Shown here in pieces: positions 1 to 12,120 of a stretch of DNA of 64,000 nucleotides. Within the stretch, counting starts at the first letter, position 1, and each line of letters opens with the position of its first letter. This DNA comes from Solanum dulcamara (taxonomy: Eukaryota; Streptophyta; Magnoliopsida; Solanales; Solanaceae): positions 37,437,793-37,501,792 of the forward strand of contig NC_077238.1 of assembly GCF_947179165.1 (NCBI RefSeq), written 5' to 3'. Position numbers and translations under genes: made by a program. The notes beneath the pieces are model-generated. The model saw only the letters and a list, made by a program, of their open reading frames with translations, was not told the DNA's origin and searched no databases.

Positions 1-879
1 CATAATTTATCATATAATCAAAATAATTTAGGAATGAGAGTGGAAGGAATAATCTCATTGAAACCTTACATACCTGGAATTCAAAGCGTTACTCAGAATT
101 GAAGGACTTCATAAACACTCTTGAAACTTAGCATTTTCTCCTCGCCGGAGTATTTAGTGTACTAATCGGAGTATATGAATCACCGAAATAGTATTTCTAC
201 ACTACTTAGAACTAAAACTATATTTTGAGAATTAGTAAAAGAGTGTATAGAGAGAAGAGTTGCTTGAGAAAGCTTGATGAACAAAATGATGAAATAAGGT
301 GGGTATTTATAGGTGTGAAGGAGGGAACTAAGAATAATTAAAATAATTATAAGGAAAAATCTAAATATTTAATGAAAGATTGTTATGTCATGGATGATGT
401 CAAATGGAGGACTATTGATGTCATGGGTGATGTCAAATGGATCTAGATCTTTTCATTGTTAGTGAGATGAATTTTATTTTAACGGAATACCATTTTTCTG
501 AGCTGTATTTGAAAAAAGATAACTTGCTCATTAGGATTTGTTATCTCATATGAATTGTTGTTCTAGAAGTCCAATTTCATTTCGTTCAAGAATCAACTGA
601 TTTGGAGAATCTTACAGTGAGATATGATTTTTCTTCTACAAAAACTCCATTTCTTCACAGCATCATGTCTTGCAATAATTAATTTATTTGACCTACTTAA
701 CCTCTGAAATATAAAATATGGTCCTCACAAAAGTTGTAGGTAATGATTTTTGGGTTATTACAAAAGTTAAATAACCTAATTTAGACAAAATTATTAAAAT
801 TTATGATCAAAATATAGAAGCGATATCATTTTCATTGTGAATTGGAACATCATATACAACGTTTTTAGGGGGTGTTACA
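1..879 (-). repeat. 3' LTR of Gypsy element I (family G1), truncated by window edge
   Basis: Read on the minus strand, the LTR opens with TGTAACACCCCC at 879. It is preceded by a purine-rich tract (about 880-893) and by CCTCAAATGAGGATGAATG, the usual end of chromovirus pol. The LTR runs off the window at position 1. Its part 1-540 is the reverse complement of 9,674-10,212, including the TATA-type sequence near 300-310. Family G1 is a working name used only here. The start is firm; full length and far end cannot be seen. Confidence 0.8.
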
Positions 880-1074
880 TTATCTTTCCTGGGAACATTC
901 ATCCTCAAATGAGGAAAGACTTAGCTTGAGTAGAGTAAAGTATAAACCAATAACCCATCATTAATGAAATAGTGCAATTTAAAACATCATTCGAAATATA
1001 TTTTATAATTTTGCAAGCATATGACAAGAAAAGTTGAAATGCATGGATTTCAAGTAATTGAGAAAGGAAAACTT

Positions 1075-2437
1075 AATACCTTAGGTTTGGGTAGAGGGAA
1101 AAATATGAGGGTATCGATTAATTATACCCTCTTCTTCTTCCCATGTAGAACTTTTGGTTTATTGATTCGTCCAAAGGACTTTAACAGATGCAACTTCTTT
1201 GTTCCTCAATCTCTTAACTTGCCGGTCCAAAATTTCAACCAGAACTTCTTCATAGGTCAAGTTTTTTCAACATTCACTACTCTCAAAGAAACAATGGAAC
1301 TAGGATCACCCATAAATTTTCTCAACATAGACACATGGAACACCAGATGAACTATGGCCATTTCCAATAGCAACTCCAACTCATATGCAACCTTGACAAC
1401 ACGTTCATGATTCTATAAGGGACTATATACCTAGGGATCAATTTTCCTTTCTTACCAAACTTAACCACACCCTCAATGACTGAAACCTTCACATACACCC
1501 AATCGTCCACATTAAACTCAAGATCCTTTCTTTTACCGTCAGAATAGGACTTTTGACGACTTTGAGCAACTTCAAACTTTCTCTAATGATACTCAACTTC
1601 TTTAAAGCATCAAGTACCAAATCGAGGCCCAACAAAGTCATCTCACATATTTCAAACCAACCAACCGGGAATCGACATCGTCTCTCACACAAAGCCTCAA
1701 ATAATGCCATCTTAATACTTGAGCGGTAATTATTATTATAGATAAACTCGATGAGTGGTAGGTGATCACCCCAATTTCCTTTAAACTTTAAAACACAAGC
1801 CCTTAACATATTCTCTAGTGTTTCAAGCATCCTTTCGACTTGCCCATCCATTTGAGGATGGATTGCGGTGCTCAATTTTACCTTAGTACCAAGGCCCTTT
1901 TGAAACGATCTCCAAAAGTGATAAGTGAATTAGGTACCACGATCTAAAATAATGGATAACCACACACCATGCAACCACACCAATTTCCGAATATACAACT
2001 CGGCATAGTCTTCAGCACTATAGGAAGTCTTAATTGTTAGAAAGTGAGCCGACTTAGTTATTCTATCAATGAGGCTTCCGGGTATGAGGAAAACCCACTA
2101 CAAAACCCATATTCACATCTTCCTACTTCCAAGTAGGGATTTCAATGTATTAGGTTAGGCCACCTGTCCTTTGATGTTCGGCCTTCATTTGTTGGCAATT
2201 CGGACATTCTGACATGAACCTTTACCCCACCAATAGAACTCTTTTAAGTCTCAGTACATTTTTGTCGAACCGGGATGAATGGAGTATGTAGAATTATGAT
2301 CCTCCATTAAGATCAAACTCCTTAGGCCATCAACATTCAAAACATGTAGCCGACCTTGGTAGTATAGCACCCCACATCCCCCTAGAAAAAGACCTCTATC
2401 TTTTTTTCCTTCACCAACTTCTTTCACTCGATAAACT
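1075..2437 (-). pseudogene. Integrase and chromodomain remnant of element I
   Basis: Minus-strand translation gives the integrase core followed by a chromodomain-like tail. The second catalytic aspartate is in ILDRGT (about 1,940-1,960) and the glutamate in DGQVERMLETLE (about 1,830-1,860). The block that should read NMDF reads NMGF near 2,115, so the first catalytic aspartate is lost. The C-terminal ASVKVLW motif (about 1,170-1,200) and YPHIFPS (about 1,090) mark a chromodomain, which in this clade targets integration to modified histones. Stops and frame changes occur throughout. The longest open stretch is 1,489-1,875. Confidence 0.8.
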
Positions 2438-3880
2438 TCACGTCAATATCTTGTTTGATTTAAAATCCACCACCAAAGAGGATTCAAACCTATTTTGAAC
2501 AACCATACCACTATCATCAGTACTACACAACTTCACCGCTAATCTAGCCAACTGGTGAATATCTTTCACCAACTCTCTCTTCCCTACATCCATATGGGCC
2601 ACACTCACCATAGATACTTTACTAAAATAATCGGCAACCACATTGGCTTTACCCAGATGATAGTACATACTCGTGTCATAGTCCTTAAGGAGTTCTAGCC
2701 ACCTCCTTTGCCTTAGATTAAGGTCCTTTTAGGTGAACACATATTGAAGATTTTTATGATTGGTATACACATCCACATGAACCCCATAGAGGTAATGCCT
2801 CCAAATCTTCAGAGCAAAAACAATAGTCACCAATTCAAGGTCATGGGTAGGGTAGTTACGCTCATGCACCTTTAATTGTCTAGAAGCATTAGCTATGACT
2901 TTGTTGTTTTGCATTAATATAAAACCTAAATCAATTTTTGAAGCATAACAATAAACTACAAACCCTTCTAATCCTTTTGTTAGAGTCAAAATAGGAGTGG
3001 AGGTAAGTCAATCTTTCAAGTTCTACAACTCTTATCACACTCATCCGTCTATATGAATTTGGCTTTCTTTTGGGTCGATTTCTTCGTAGGAGATGAGATG
3101 GAAGAAAACCCTTCGACGTACTTTCTATAGTACCCATCTAGACCCAAGAAGCTCTGAATGTCTGAAGGAGATAACGGTCTAGGCCAATTCTTGACTGCCT
3201 CCATTTTTATAGGATCAACCTTAATCCCATCACCGGATACTACGTGACCAAGAAATGCCATCTCCTTCAACCAAAATTCACACTTACTAAATTTAGCAAA
3301 TAATTGGCTATCCCTCAACGTTTGAAGCACAACTCTTAAGTGATATTTATGTTCTTCCTTACCCTGAGAGTAAATCAAAATATCATCAATGAAGACCACC
3401 ACAAAAGTATCAAGATAAGGTTTGAACACCTTATTTATAGAGTCCATGAACGCCGCTGGTACATTCTTCAACCCAAAACTCATCACCATAAACTCGAAGT
3501 TACCATACCTTGTTCGAAAAGAGATTTTGGAAATGTCACAGTCCCTCACCCATAGTTGGTTATAGCCGGACCGAAGTTCGATCTTGGAGAAGTGACTTGC
3601 CCTTTGCAATTGATCAAACAAGTCATCTATTCTAGGAAGTGGATACTTATTATTAATTGTCATCTTGTTTAATTGCCAGTAGTCTATGCATATTTGAAGA
3701 GACCAATCCTTCTTTCTCACAAATAACATGGGAGCACCCTATGTCAAAATACTTAGTCTTGTGAACTCCTTTTCTAACAAGTCCTTTAATTGTTCCTTCA
3801 ACTCTTTCAATTCTGTCGAGGCCATCCAGTAAGGAGGAGTAGAGATAGGTTGGTTATCGTAGAGGAGATCGATACCAAAA
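2438..3880 (-). pseudogene. Reverse transcriptase-RNase H remnant of element I
   Basis: The minus strand encodes a largely readable reverse transcriptase. PPYWMA and ELKEQL lie near 3,790-3,830; [11 protein letters not shown] starts near 3,735; the catalytic FIDDILIYS is intact near 3,367-3,393; [15 protein letters not shown] follows near 3,110-3,160. RNase H-like sequence with [10 protein letters not shown] and WRHYLYG lies at 2,729-2,989. A tryptophan codon just before GAPM reads as TAG (about 3,740), and there is a frame change between reverse transcriptase and RNase H near 3,050. The enzyme would have copied element RNA into DNA in virus-like particles. Confidence 0.85.
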
Positions 3881-4032
3881 TTAACTTTCTTGTTGATAGG
3901 GAAACCAGGAAGGTCATCAAGAAATACATCGAGGAACTTAGTGACTATGAGAACCGACTAAAGAGGAGGACTTTCAGAGTCGACATCCCTAACCCTCACA
4001 ATGTGGTAAATACAACCCTTAGAAATCATTTT

Positions 4033-4420
4033 TTAAGACTTAAGATAAGAAATGAACTTATTATTCACCACTGAATCAGGACCCTCCCATTCAATAACAG
4101 ACTCATTTGGAAATTGGAACTTGACCCAACGAGTCCTATAATTTATGGAAGCATAAGATTTATGTAACCAATCCATCACAAGAATGGCATCGAAATCTAC
4201 CATGTCAAGCTTAATAATATCACAAGGAATAACTTTATGCAAGATAGACACGGGAAAACCCCTATAGACCTCTCTAGCAATAACCGACTCACCAACAAGT
4301 GTAGATACTAAATAGGGCTCTAATAATATTTTGGGTGACATGTCAAACCTATTCGCAAGGAATGAAGTAAAAAATGATAAATTTGCACCTGGATCTAATA
4401 GTGCTTACACATCAAAAGAA
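4033..4420 (-). pseudogene. Aspartic protease remnant of element I
   Basis: On the minus strand the active-site motif ALLDPGANLSF is visible around 4,375-4,405, with a stop codon a few codons before it. The downstream hallmark LDMVDFDAILVMDWLH follows near 4,165-4,215, where other copies read GMDWL, so glycine is replaced by valine. In Ty3/Gypsy elements this retropepsin-like enzyme cleaves the Gag-Pol polyprotein. The open part ends at 4,033 and leads into the linker before reverse transcriptase. Confidence 0.78.
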
Positions 4421-5385
4421 AAGACCTTGAACATACCAATAATGACGTTGGATGCGTCCTCAACCTCTCATCTCCCATACAAAGCATAAAAGCAGTTGGT
4501 GCATTAGACACCTCCTTGGGCTTGTTGACCATAAATAATTTGGCCTTGAGGCCTACCACCACCATCTCCACAATTCCTAGCATGGTGGCCTAGCTTGCCA
4601 CACTTAAAGCGTGCATTGGAGCCGGCTAAGAATTCTCCTTTGTGAGTCCTTCCACACTTCTTTCAAGCGGGGAAAGTTTGAGAACAACATTATCTCTTAG
4701 AACTATTGGTTTAGCACCCTTGTCCTTGTTGAACCTTAAAGGAGAAGTATTGGTAGAACTTTGTACCACAAACCATTGACCACCTTGACCTTTGCCATTA
4801 TTACCATAATCGGACCTTTAAGGGTTAAACCCTCCACCATCCACTCTAGCCTTTTTGAACCCTCTTGATCTCTCTCTCATCTTCTCTTCTTCAATTTGTT
4901 CTTCAAAAGTCATTAATTGAGATATGTCCATATCCTTGACAAATATAGACGTTTTTCACTTCTGTGACACCAAACTTGAGTACATCAAAAATAAACTTAT
5001 TCATCCTAGCTCTTGGGTTGGAGACCATGAAGGGAACATACTTTGATAACTTAGTGTGTTTGAGAGCATGCTCCCTCATGATCATACTCCCTTGATGAAG
5101 GTTGATAAACTCTTAGATTTTGGTCTCTCTTAGCTCCAATGGGAAGAAGTGGTCTAGGAGGGCACCTTTGAACTCTTTCCATCCTATCGACCCCATTTCT
5201 TTATCCTTCTCAATAGCCCATAGTTCGTACTACACTCGAGCTACACCTTTGAGTTGATAGGCCACTAAATTGACTTTCTCATTCGGTGGCACACCTATGA
5301 TAGACATAATCCGATACAACTCATCAATAAACTCCATAGGGTCCTCATCTAACTTAGGGAAAATTAGGGAATGACTAGTTCTGCA
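4421..5385 (-). pseudogene. Gag remnant of element I with damaged zinc knuckle
   Basis: The minus strand carries a Gag-like region. Capsid-type sequence (MEFIDELYRIMSIIGVPPNE, about 5,280-5,345) is followed by a nucleocapsid CCHC knuckle at about 4,564-4,611, which reads RFKCGKLGHHARNC. The first zinc-binding cysteine is arginine (CGC where TGC is expected). Several stops interrupt the frame, for example TAG in the KGVARVWYELW-like block near 5,235. The protein would have packaged element RNA. The first roughly 40 residues are missing at the junction near 5,385. Confidence 0.72.
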
Positions 5386-6049
5386 GGCCCCTAGAAACAA
5401 TGATTTAGGCTACTTTGAATTTCTTCTTTGAATCGTGTCTAAGACTCATTCTCTAGTCTAAGACTCATAATCTCCACTCGTCTTGTAGGCCCAAAAAAAT
5501 CTTAAAGTTGGGTCTCTGAAGTTTTTCTGAGTTATGTCTACGACTCATTTTCCTTTCTACGAATCGTAATGTCCACTCATCCTACAAGTCTAAAAACCTG
5601 GCAATTACATAGCCTCTATTGTTTTGTTACGAGTTATTTTTACGACTTGTCAATTAGATGATGACTCGTCCTGTTGACTCATATAAACTTTCAGAGAATG
5701 GTCCTAAACAAGTTCAAGGACTCACCCTATGACTCATTCATATGAGTCATAGAAATCACTATGAGTCATAAGGGACTCGTAGAGTTGAAGTTAGTCCCTA
5801 TTTTCTAAAAAAAATTGTTCGTTTGACTTTTCAACGTTTTGAATGGGATTCAACCAGTATAGAAAAGTCATAGAATGAGGACTAGCAACCCAACATTAAT
5901 ACGATGACACATAGAAAAACATAAACCATGGGAATTGCAAACTTAGCATAAATAATTCTTTGGAAGCCAACTTCATGAACATGCATGCATATGAAAGACA
6001 TACAAAATTAAAACACATGAGTTTAAATGATTTTATCATAAACAACTTA
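5386..6049. repeat. LTR-like segment between elements I and II
   Basis: No coding sequence is visible. The segment is rich in short variants of CTACGACTCAT and TACGAGTCAT, a sub-repeat also seen near the start of the solo LTR at 16,969 (17,060-17,100). I therefore take it as the 3' flank and LTR remnant of element II, but I cannot find a clean LTR end or target-site duplication. Three perfect ATGA(C/G)TCAT palindromes lie at 5,729-5,737, 5,742-5,750 and 5,761-5,769. Confidence 0.5.
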
Positions 6050-7256
6050 GTACCTTAGGCTTGAGTAGAGGGAAAGAGGTACGGATAATACTTTATCATG
6101 TCTGTTTCCACTTCTCACTTAGCACTCTCTACTTGTTGATTTCTCCATAACACCTTGACGAACACAATATATTTATTCCTTAAACTCTTTACTTGCCATT
6201 CTAAGATTTCCACCGGTACCTACTCATAAGTCAAATTCTCTTCAACATTCACAATTTCCAATGGCTCAATAGAGTTCAGATCAAAAACAAATTCTTTCAA
6301 CATTGCCACATGAAATACCGGATGAACCTTAGCCAACTCAAATGGAAACTCCAAGTCATATGTCACTTTGTCAAGACGCTTTAAAATTCTATAAGGTCCT
6401 ACATATGTAGGACTCAATTTTCTGTTTTTACCAAAATGCATTACACCCTTCATTGGTGAAACCTTCAAATATACCCAATCATGCACATCAAATTCAGGCT
6501 CTCTTCTTCTAGTGTCCAAATAGGACCTTTGACAACTTTGAGTTGTCTTAAATCTTTCTCTTATGAGCCTTACCTTTTGCATTGTATCAACTACCAAATC
6601 AGGACCAATCAATTCTATCTCACCCACTTCAAACCATCCTACCAGGGACCTACTTCTTCTATTATACACCGCTTCATGAGCCATTTGGATGCTAGAGTGA
6701 TAGCTATTATTGTAGGAAAACTAAATTAATGGAAAATGGTTATCCCAACTTCCTTTAAGATCAATAACACATGCCCTTAACATATCCTCCAAAGTTTGGA
6801 TCATTCTTTCAACTTGTCCATCAGTTTACAGATGAAACACAATACTTAGCTTGACTTTGGTACCAAGACCTTTCTAAAATGACTTCCAAAAGTGTGAAGT
6901 GAATTGAGTACCTCTATCTAATATAATGTACGTGGGAACTCCATGAAGCATTACTAATTTATGAATATACAACTTAGCATAGTCTTCGACACCATAGGAA
7001 GTCTTAACCGATAGAAAATTTGCCAACTTAGTCATTCGGTCCACAATAACCCAAATAGAATCATATTTCCTTTTAGTACGAGGTAGACCCATCACAAAGT
7101 CCATATTCATATAGTGCCAATTCCATAGTTGAATTTCAATGTCTTGAGCCAAACCTCCCAATTTTTGATGCTCAACTTTCACTTATTGACAATTTGGACA
7201 CTTAGCTACGCATTTCACTATGTCCCTCTTCATACCATTCCACCAATACACATTAA
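6050..7256 (-). pseudogene. Integrase and chromodomain remnant of element II
   Basis: All three catalytic integrase positions are still readable on the minus strand: NMDFVMGLP (about 7,090), ILDRGTQFTS (about 6,900-6,930) and DGQVERMIQ (about 6,810-6,830). The zinc-binding CPNC is intact near 7,190. A stop precedes TDGQVE near 6,830, and the CQ*VKVEH block near 7,180 also carries a stop. The tail 6,220-6,684 is open, with GPYRIL and HPVFHVAMLKEFV. Chromodomain-like SLRNKY...VKVLWRNQ follows near 6,100-6,190. In related elements integrase inserts the cDNA copy into the genome. Confidence 0.83.
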
Positions 7257-8145
7257 TCAAATATGATACATCTTGGTGGATTCTGGATGGATTGAATATC
7301 GAGATCTATGGGCCTCACTCAATATCAACTCTCTTAACCCATCAACATTAGGAACACACAAACGACTTTGGTAGCGAAGTATCCCATCTCCCCCTTGGGA
7401 GAAAGCCTTAATAGCGTTTTTGCTAACTGACTCCTTCAATTCAACCAAAATTGGATCATGATCTTGTTTGGCCTTAACATCCGCCATAAGAGAAGATTTT
7501 GAACCATTATGCATAAGAACACCCCCATCATTTGAATCAATAAAATGCACACCTAAATGTGCCAATCTATGGACATCTTTAACTAACTCCTGCTTACCTT
7601 CTTCAACAAGAGAAACACTATTCATGGATAACTGACTAAGAGCATCGGCCACAATATAAGCATTACCCGAATGGTACAACATACTCATATCATAGTCCTT
7701 TAGGAGTTCAAGCTACTTCATTTGCCTAAGGTTCAAGTCCCTTTGGCTAAACACATATTACAAGCTTTTGTTATTGGTAAAAACATCAACATGCACCACA
7801 TAAAGATAATGACGCCAAATTTTTAAAGCAAACACAAATGCCGCAAGTTCAAGATCATAGGATGGATAGTTCTGTTCGTACACTTTAAGTTTCCTTGAAG
7901 TATAGGCTATAACCTTCCATGTTGCATCAAAAAAAACCAAACTAACACATGACGCATCACAATAAACGAAAAACCTATTCACACCATCGAGTAATGTAAA
8001 AATAGGAGTTGACGTAAGAGGATCCTTCAATATTTGAAAACTCTTCTCACATTCATCCAGCGATTGAAATTTCACTTTATTTAGGGTCAACTTAGTCAAA
8101 GGAAAAGAAATAGATGAAAACCCTTCAATAAACCTTCTATAGTAT
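7257..8145 (-). pseudogene. RNase H and reverse transcriptase C-terminus of element II
   Basis: On the minus strand [18 protein letters not shown] (8,100-8,145) resumes the reverse transcriptase directly after the inserted block. It leads into RNase H with [15 protein letters not shown] near 7,950-7,980 and [20 protein letters not shown] near 7,810-7,870. The linker after RNase H (7,257-7,688) contains the VLYHSGNA-like motif and ADALSQLS, then the N-terminal part of the integrase zinc region. Frame changes occur at about 7,750 and 8,100. Confidence 0.78.
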
Positions 8146-9170
<1,025 letters not shown>

Positions 9171-9262
9171 TTCCCCTTTCAGGAGGAACATAGGGAAAGT
9201 CATCAAAAAACTCATTAACTATATTGACCAACTCAAGAGTAGGAGTTTCAGAATCAATATCC

Positions 9263-9679
9263 CTAACTTACATTATGTGATAGATGCATCATTTTCCGGG
9301 CTTTAAGACATAAAATAAATCTACCCTTACCCACCAAATCACTACCCTTCCATTCAAGAGTAAGCTCATTAGGAAATTGAAATTTGACCTTGTGGGTTCT
9401 ATAATCAATGGATGCATAAGAAGCATGTAACAAATCCATACAAAGAATAATATCAAAATTGGTCATGTCTAGTTCAACAAGATCACAAGAGATAACTTTA
9501 TGCAAGACCAACACGAGACAATTTCTATAAACTTTAGTTGCAAACACCGAATCACCAAAGGGAGTATAAACCAAAAAGAGTTCTAGCAAGACTTTGGGCA
9601 TACATCAGACCTTATAGCAAGGTAAGGAGTAACAAAAAAAAGTTGGCACCTAGATCAAGCAATGCATAAACATCAAATC
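9263..9679 (-). pseudogene. Protease remnant of element II
   Basis: The minus strand shows DVYALLDLGANFF near 9,635-9,675, where the usual DPGA active-site loop reads DLGA. KVLLELFLVYTPFGDSVFA follows, then LDMTNFDIILCMDLLHASYASI. The parallel with element I (4,033-4,420) is clear along the whole length. The element is cut off here: sequence above 9,680 belongs to the oppositely oriented LTR. Confidence 0.75.
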
Positions 9680-11669
9680 CTAATGAGGAAGTTATCTTTT
9701 TTCAAACGCAAAAATAAAAAAGGGTATTCCGTTAAAAAAAGGTTCATCTCACAAATCATTAAAGATCTAGATCCATTTGAAATCACCCATGACATCAATA
9801 GTACTCCATTTGACATCACCTATGGCATCACAATCTTCCATTAAATTTTCATATTTTTCTTTATAATTATTTTAATTATTTTTAGGTCCCTCTTTCATAC
9901 CTATAAATACCCACCTTATTTTATCATTTTGTTCATCAAGCTTTCTCAAGCAACTCTTCTCTCTATACTCTCCTTTATTCATTATTGAAATATAGTTTTA
10001 GTTCTTAGTAGTGCAGAAATACTATTTCAATAATTCATATACTTCGGGTAGTACACAAAATGCTCTGGCGAGGAGAAAATTCTAGAATTCAAGAGTATTT
10101 ATTAAGTCCTTCAATTCTGAGTAACGCTTCGGATTCCAGGTATGTAAAGCTTCAAGGAGAGCATTCCTTCCACTCTCATGCATAAAGTATTTTGATTATA
10201 TGATAAATTATATTTATTTTTTTAAAGCTTTACTCTAAGTTATGTGGGTGTTTATCCATGGGTTCTTCAACCCATGTATTCCAAAAATCTTTTAACTAAA
10301 TCTCTTGATTTCAAGTAATACTTTCTTATGAGTAATTCTTATTTTTACTTAATAGATTGAATCATGGTTAAGCTAATGATTATTGGTCTATTTTGATGCA
10401 ACATGATTTCACATTATGAATTGATGGTCTGCAAGTAATAAATTTATTTATATCATTAAAGGTTCTTGAAATTCATGGTGGGTTGTTTAAAGCAAGATTT
10501 TTAATTAATGAATTTCAAAGTATTTATGCATATTCATTTACATACATATTTGCAAGTTGAAGTGATTTGAACCCACCTAGGTTTACTATGTTTTCGATGA
10601 AGTTTGACTTAAAAAACTTTGACTCTAAATGAATTTTTATGAAAACAATGTCTATGATAAAAAAGGAAGTCTTATAAACTAAAAGAATGATGAAATACTA
10701 TGAATGATGGATTCTTTATGTTATAAGGATAATTCTTGCATATTTTAATCAATAAATATTTTAATGAGCTATTGTACCGAATATCATGTTTTAAATTCTC
10801 AAGTAATATGATATGACTATTTTGAAGTATTAATCTATTCTGTGGAATTGACTTAGAACCGAATGGGTCATTGAGGTGGGTTTGGTAAGAGAATTCTAGT
10901 AGCAACCCCATGTCTTATTAACTATGTGCCAACATAGGAGCCCTTGTAGGCTTAGTCTAATGGATCCACGAAATTCCTTAAAGTTAAAGTTAAAGAAATG
11001 AATGAAGTTGATGGAGTTCTGCCTGGCAAGTAGTCTTTCCAACCAACGTAGGGGTTATGTTGGATTCCATGTAATAGCTCGCATGATTTTAAATGTCGGT
11101 TATGGTCATTTTCCCACAAAATTAATGATTTAAAGGATATCTATATGATTGATTATGCATGCATTGCATTATGTTTCATATTACCTAAATGTTTTAATAG
11201 TTCCTCAATGTTCATGCATGCTTAAATACTTAGTACATTCAAAGTACTAATAGATACTCTTTTGCCTACATGATATCACCATGTAGGGACCGGTGCTCCT
11301 TCTCGTTCTTCTCCATGTGGCTTGTTGAGATTTTGTTTAAAGACTACTTTTGATGACTTTCCATGTTTTGGGAATAATACTTCTTATCTTTCTAGCTTAT
11401 GATATGTTGAGATCTTTAGACACTTACTATGATATTTCTTTCTATTATGGTTGAGGGTGAGCTAGGGACTTAAGTTAGCCCCGTTAAATCTAAAAGTTAG
11501 AGGTATTGTTGGACGTATATAAGTTGAATATTTACTATTATAATTTCTTCTTGTTTATTTATTTTCATTACCTATGAAAGGCTAAAAGAATGCTAAGATG
11601 CTTGTTTGACATACCTTCGGGTTTCTCATTTACTATGTCACGTCTACATCCTAGGCTTGGGTCGTAACA
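9674..11669 (+). repeat. LTR of family G1, plus strand, 5' end missing
   Basis: Positions 9,674-10,212 are the reverse complement of 1-540, so this is the same LTR family in the opposite orientation. The first ~345 bp, judged from the copy ending at 879, are absent. The LTR continues to GGGTCGTAACA ending at 11,669 and is followed at once by a tRNA-Met-type primer-binding site, so this is the 5' LTR of another plus-strand element. The implied full length is about 2.34 kb. Confidence 0.8.
9902..9909 (+). promoter_or_regulatory. TATA box of G1 LTR
   Basis: TATAAATA stands within the LTR and is followed by a pyrimidine-rich stretch with CTTCTCTCTATACTC. This matches the usual layout of a Pol II start in a Gypsy LTR. 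The mirrored copy near 302-310 on the minus strand also retains the sequence. Activity is not shown. Confidence 0.55.
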
Positions 11670-12120
11670 AACTTGGTATTAGGCCTGAGGTTTTGAATGG
11701 TCCTCGAAATCATACCGCATCAAATAGGATCTTGTTCATGGTTATTAAGTGAGCTATAACTACGAATAGGAGACTACGGGACATATAGGAAAGTTTTCAC
11801 TACTTTAAAATTCATGTTGTGCCTTAGAGTGTCCTAAGATTTTCTTTAACTAACGACCCATTTTCTTTTCTATGGATAATGACTCGTGGAAGATCACTTC
11901 CAAGAGAATGGGTTGACGATAAGGACCAAGCTCCTCCGGTTCCCAATGCCCCACATAATAAGGAAGGGGTAACCCATACCGAGTTTTGAAATATCATTAT
12001 GTTGTTGACTCAAGTCGTATCCAACCAAGGGAATCAAGGTGTTCATCCTCCCCAAATACAAAATTCAGCCTCTAGGACTCAGGATTTATAAAGGATGAAT
12101 CCACCCGAGTTTGATGGTTC
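11670..12120 (+). pseudogene. Primer-binding site, leader and gag start of a truncated plus-strand Gypsy element
   Basis: The primer-binding site TTGGTATTAGGCC (11,673-11,685) follows the LTR end and is a worn form of TGGTATCAGAGC, complementary to initiator tRNA-Met. A gag-like frame starts with ATG at 11,879 (MTRGRSLPREWVDD), has stops at 11,987 and about 12,089, and resumes in the same frame with MNPPEFDGSS at 12,095. Homology ends near 12,120, so only the first ~80 Gag codons remain. Confidence 0.72.

Larger units (their letters stand above)
880..5385 (-). mobile_element. Ty3/Gypsy chromovirus remnant, element I
   Basis: On the minus strand the order is gag, protease, reverse transcriptase, RNase H, integrase, chromodomain, then polypurine tract and 3' LTR at 879. 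That order is diagnostic of Ty3/Gypsy. The gag N-terminus is missing: homology stops near 5,385, inside the first tens of codons, so the 5' LTR and primer-binding site are absent here. Many stops and frame changes break the polyprotein. A second remnant of similar type (6,050-9,679) lies upstream on the same strand, separated by 660 bp of LTR-like sequence. It cannot be autonomous. Confidence 0.85.

Noticed and set aside
1021..1350. 109-codon plus-strand frame
   Set aside because: It is antisense to the chromodomain coding sequence of element I.
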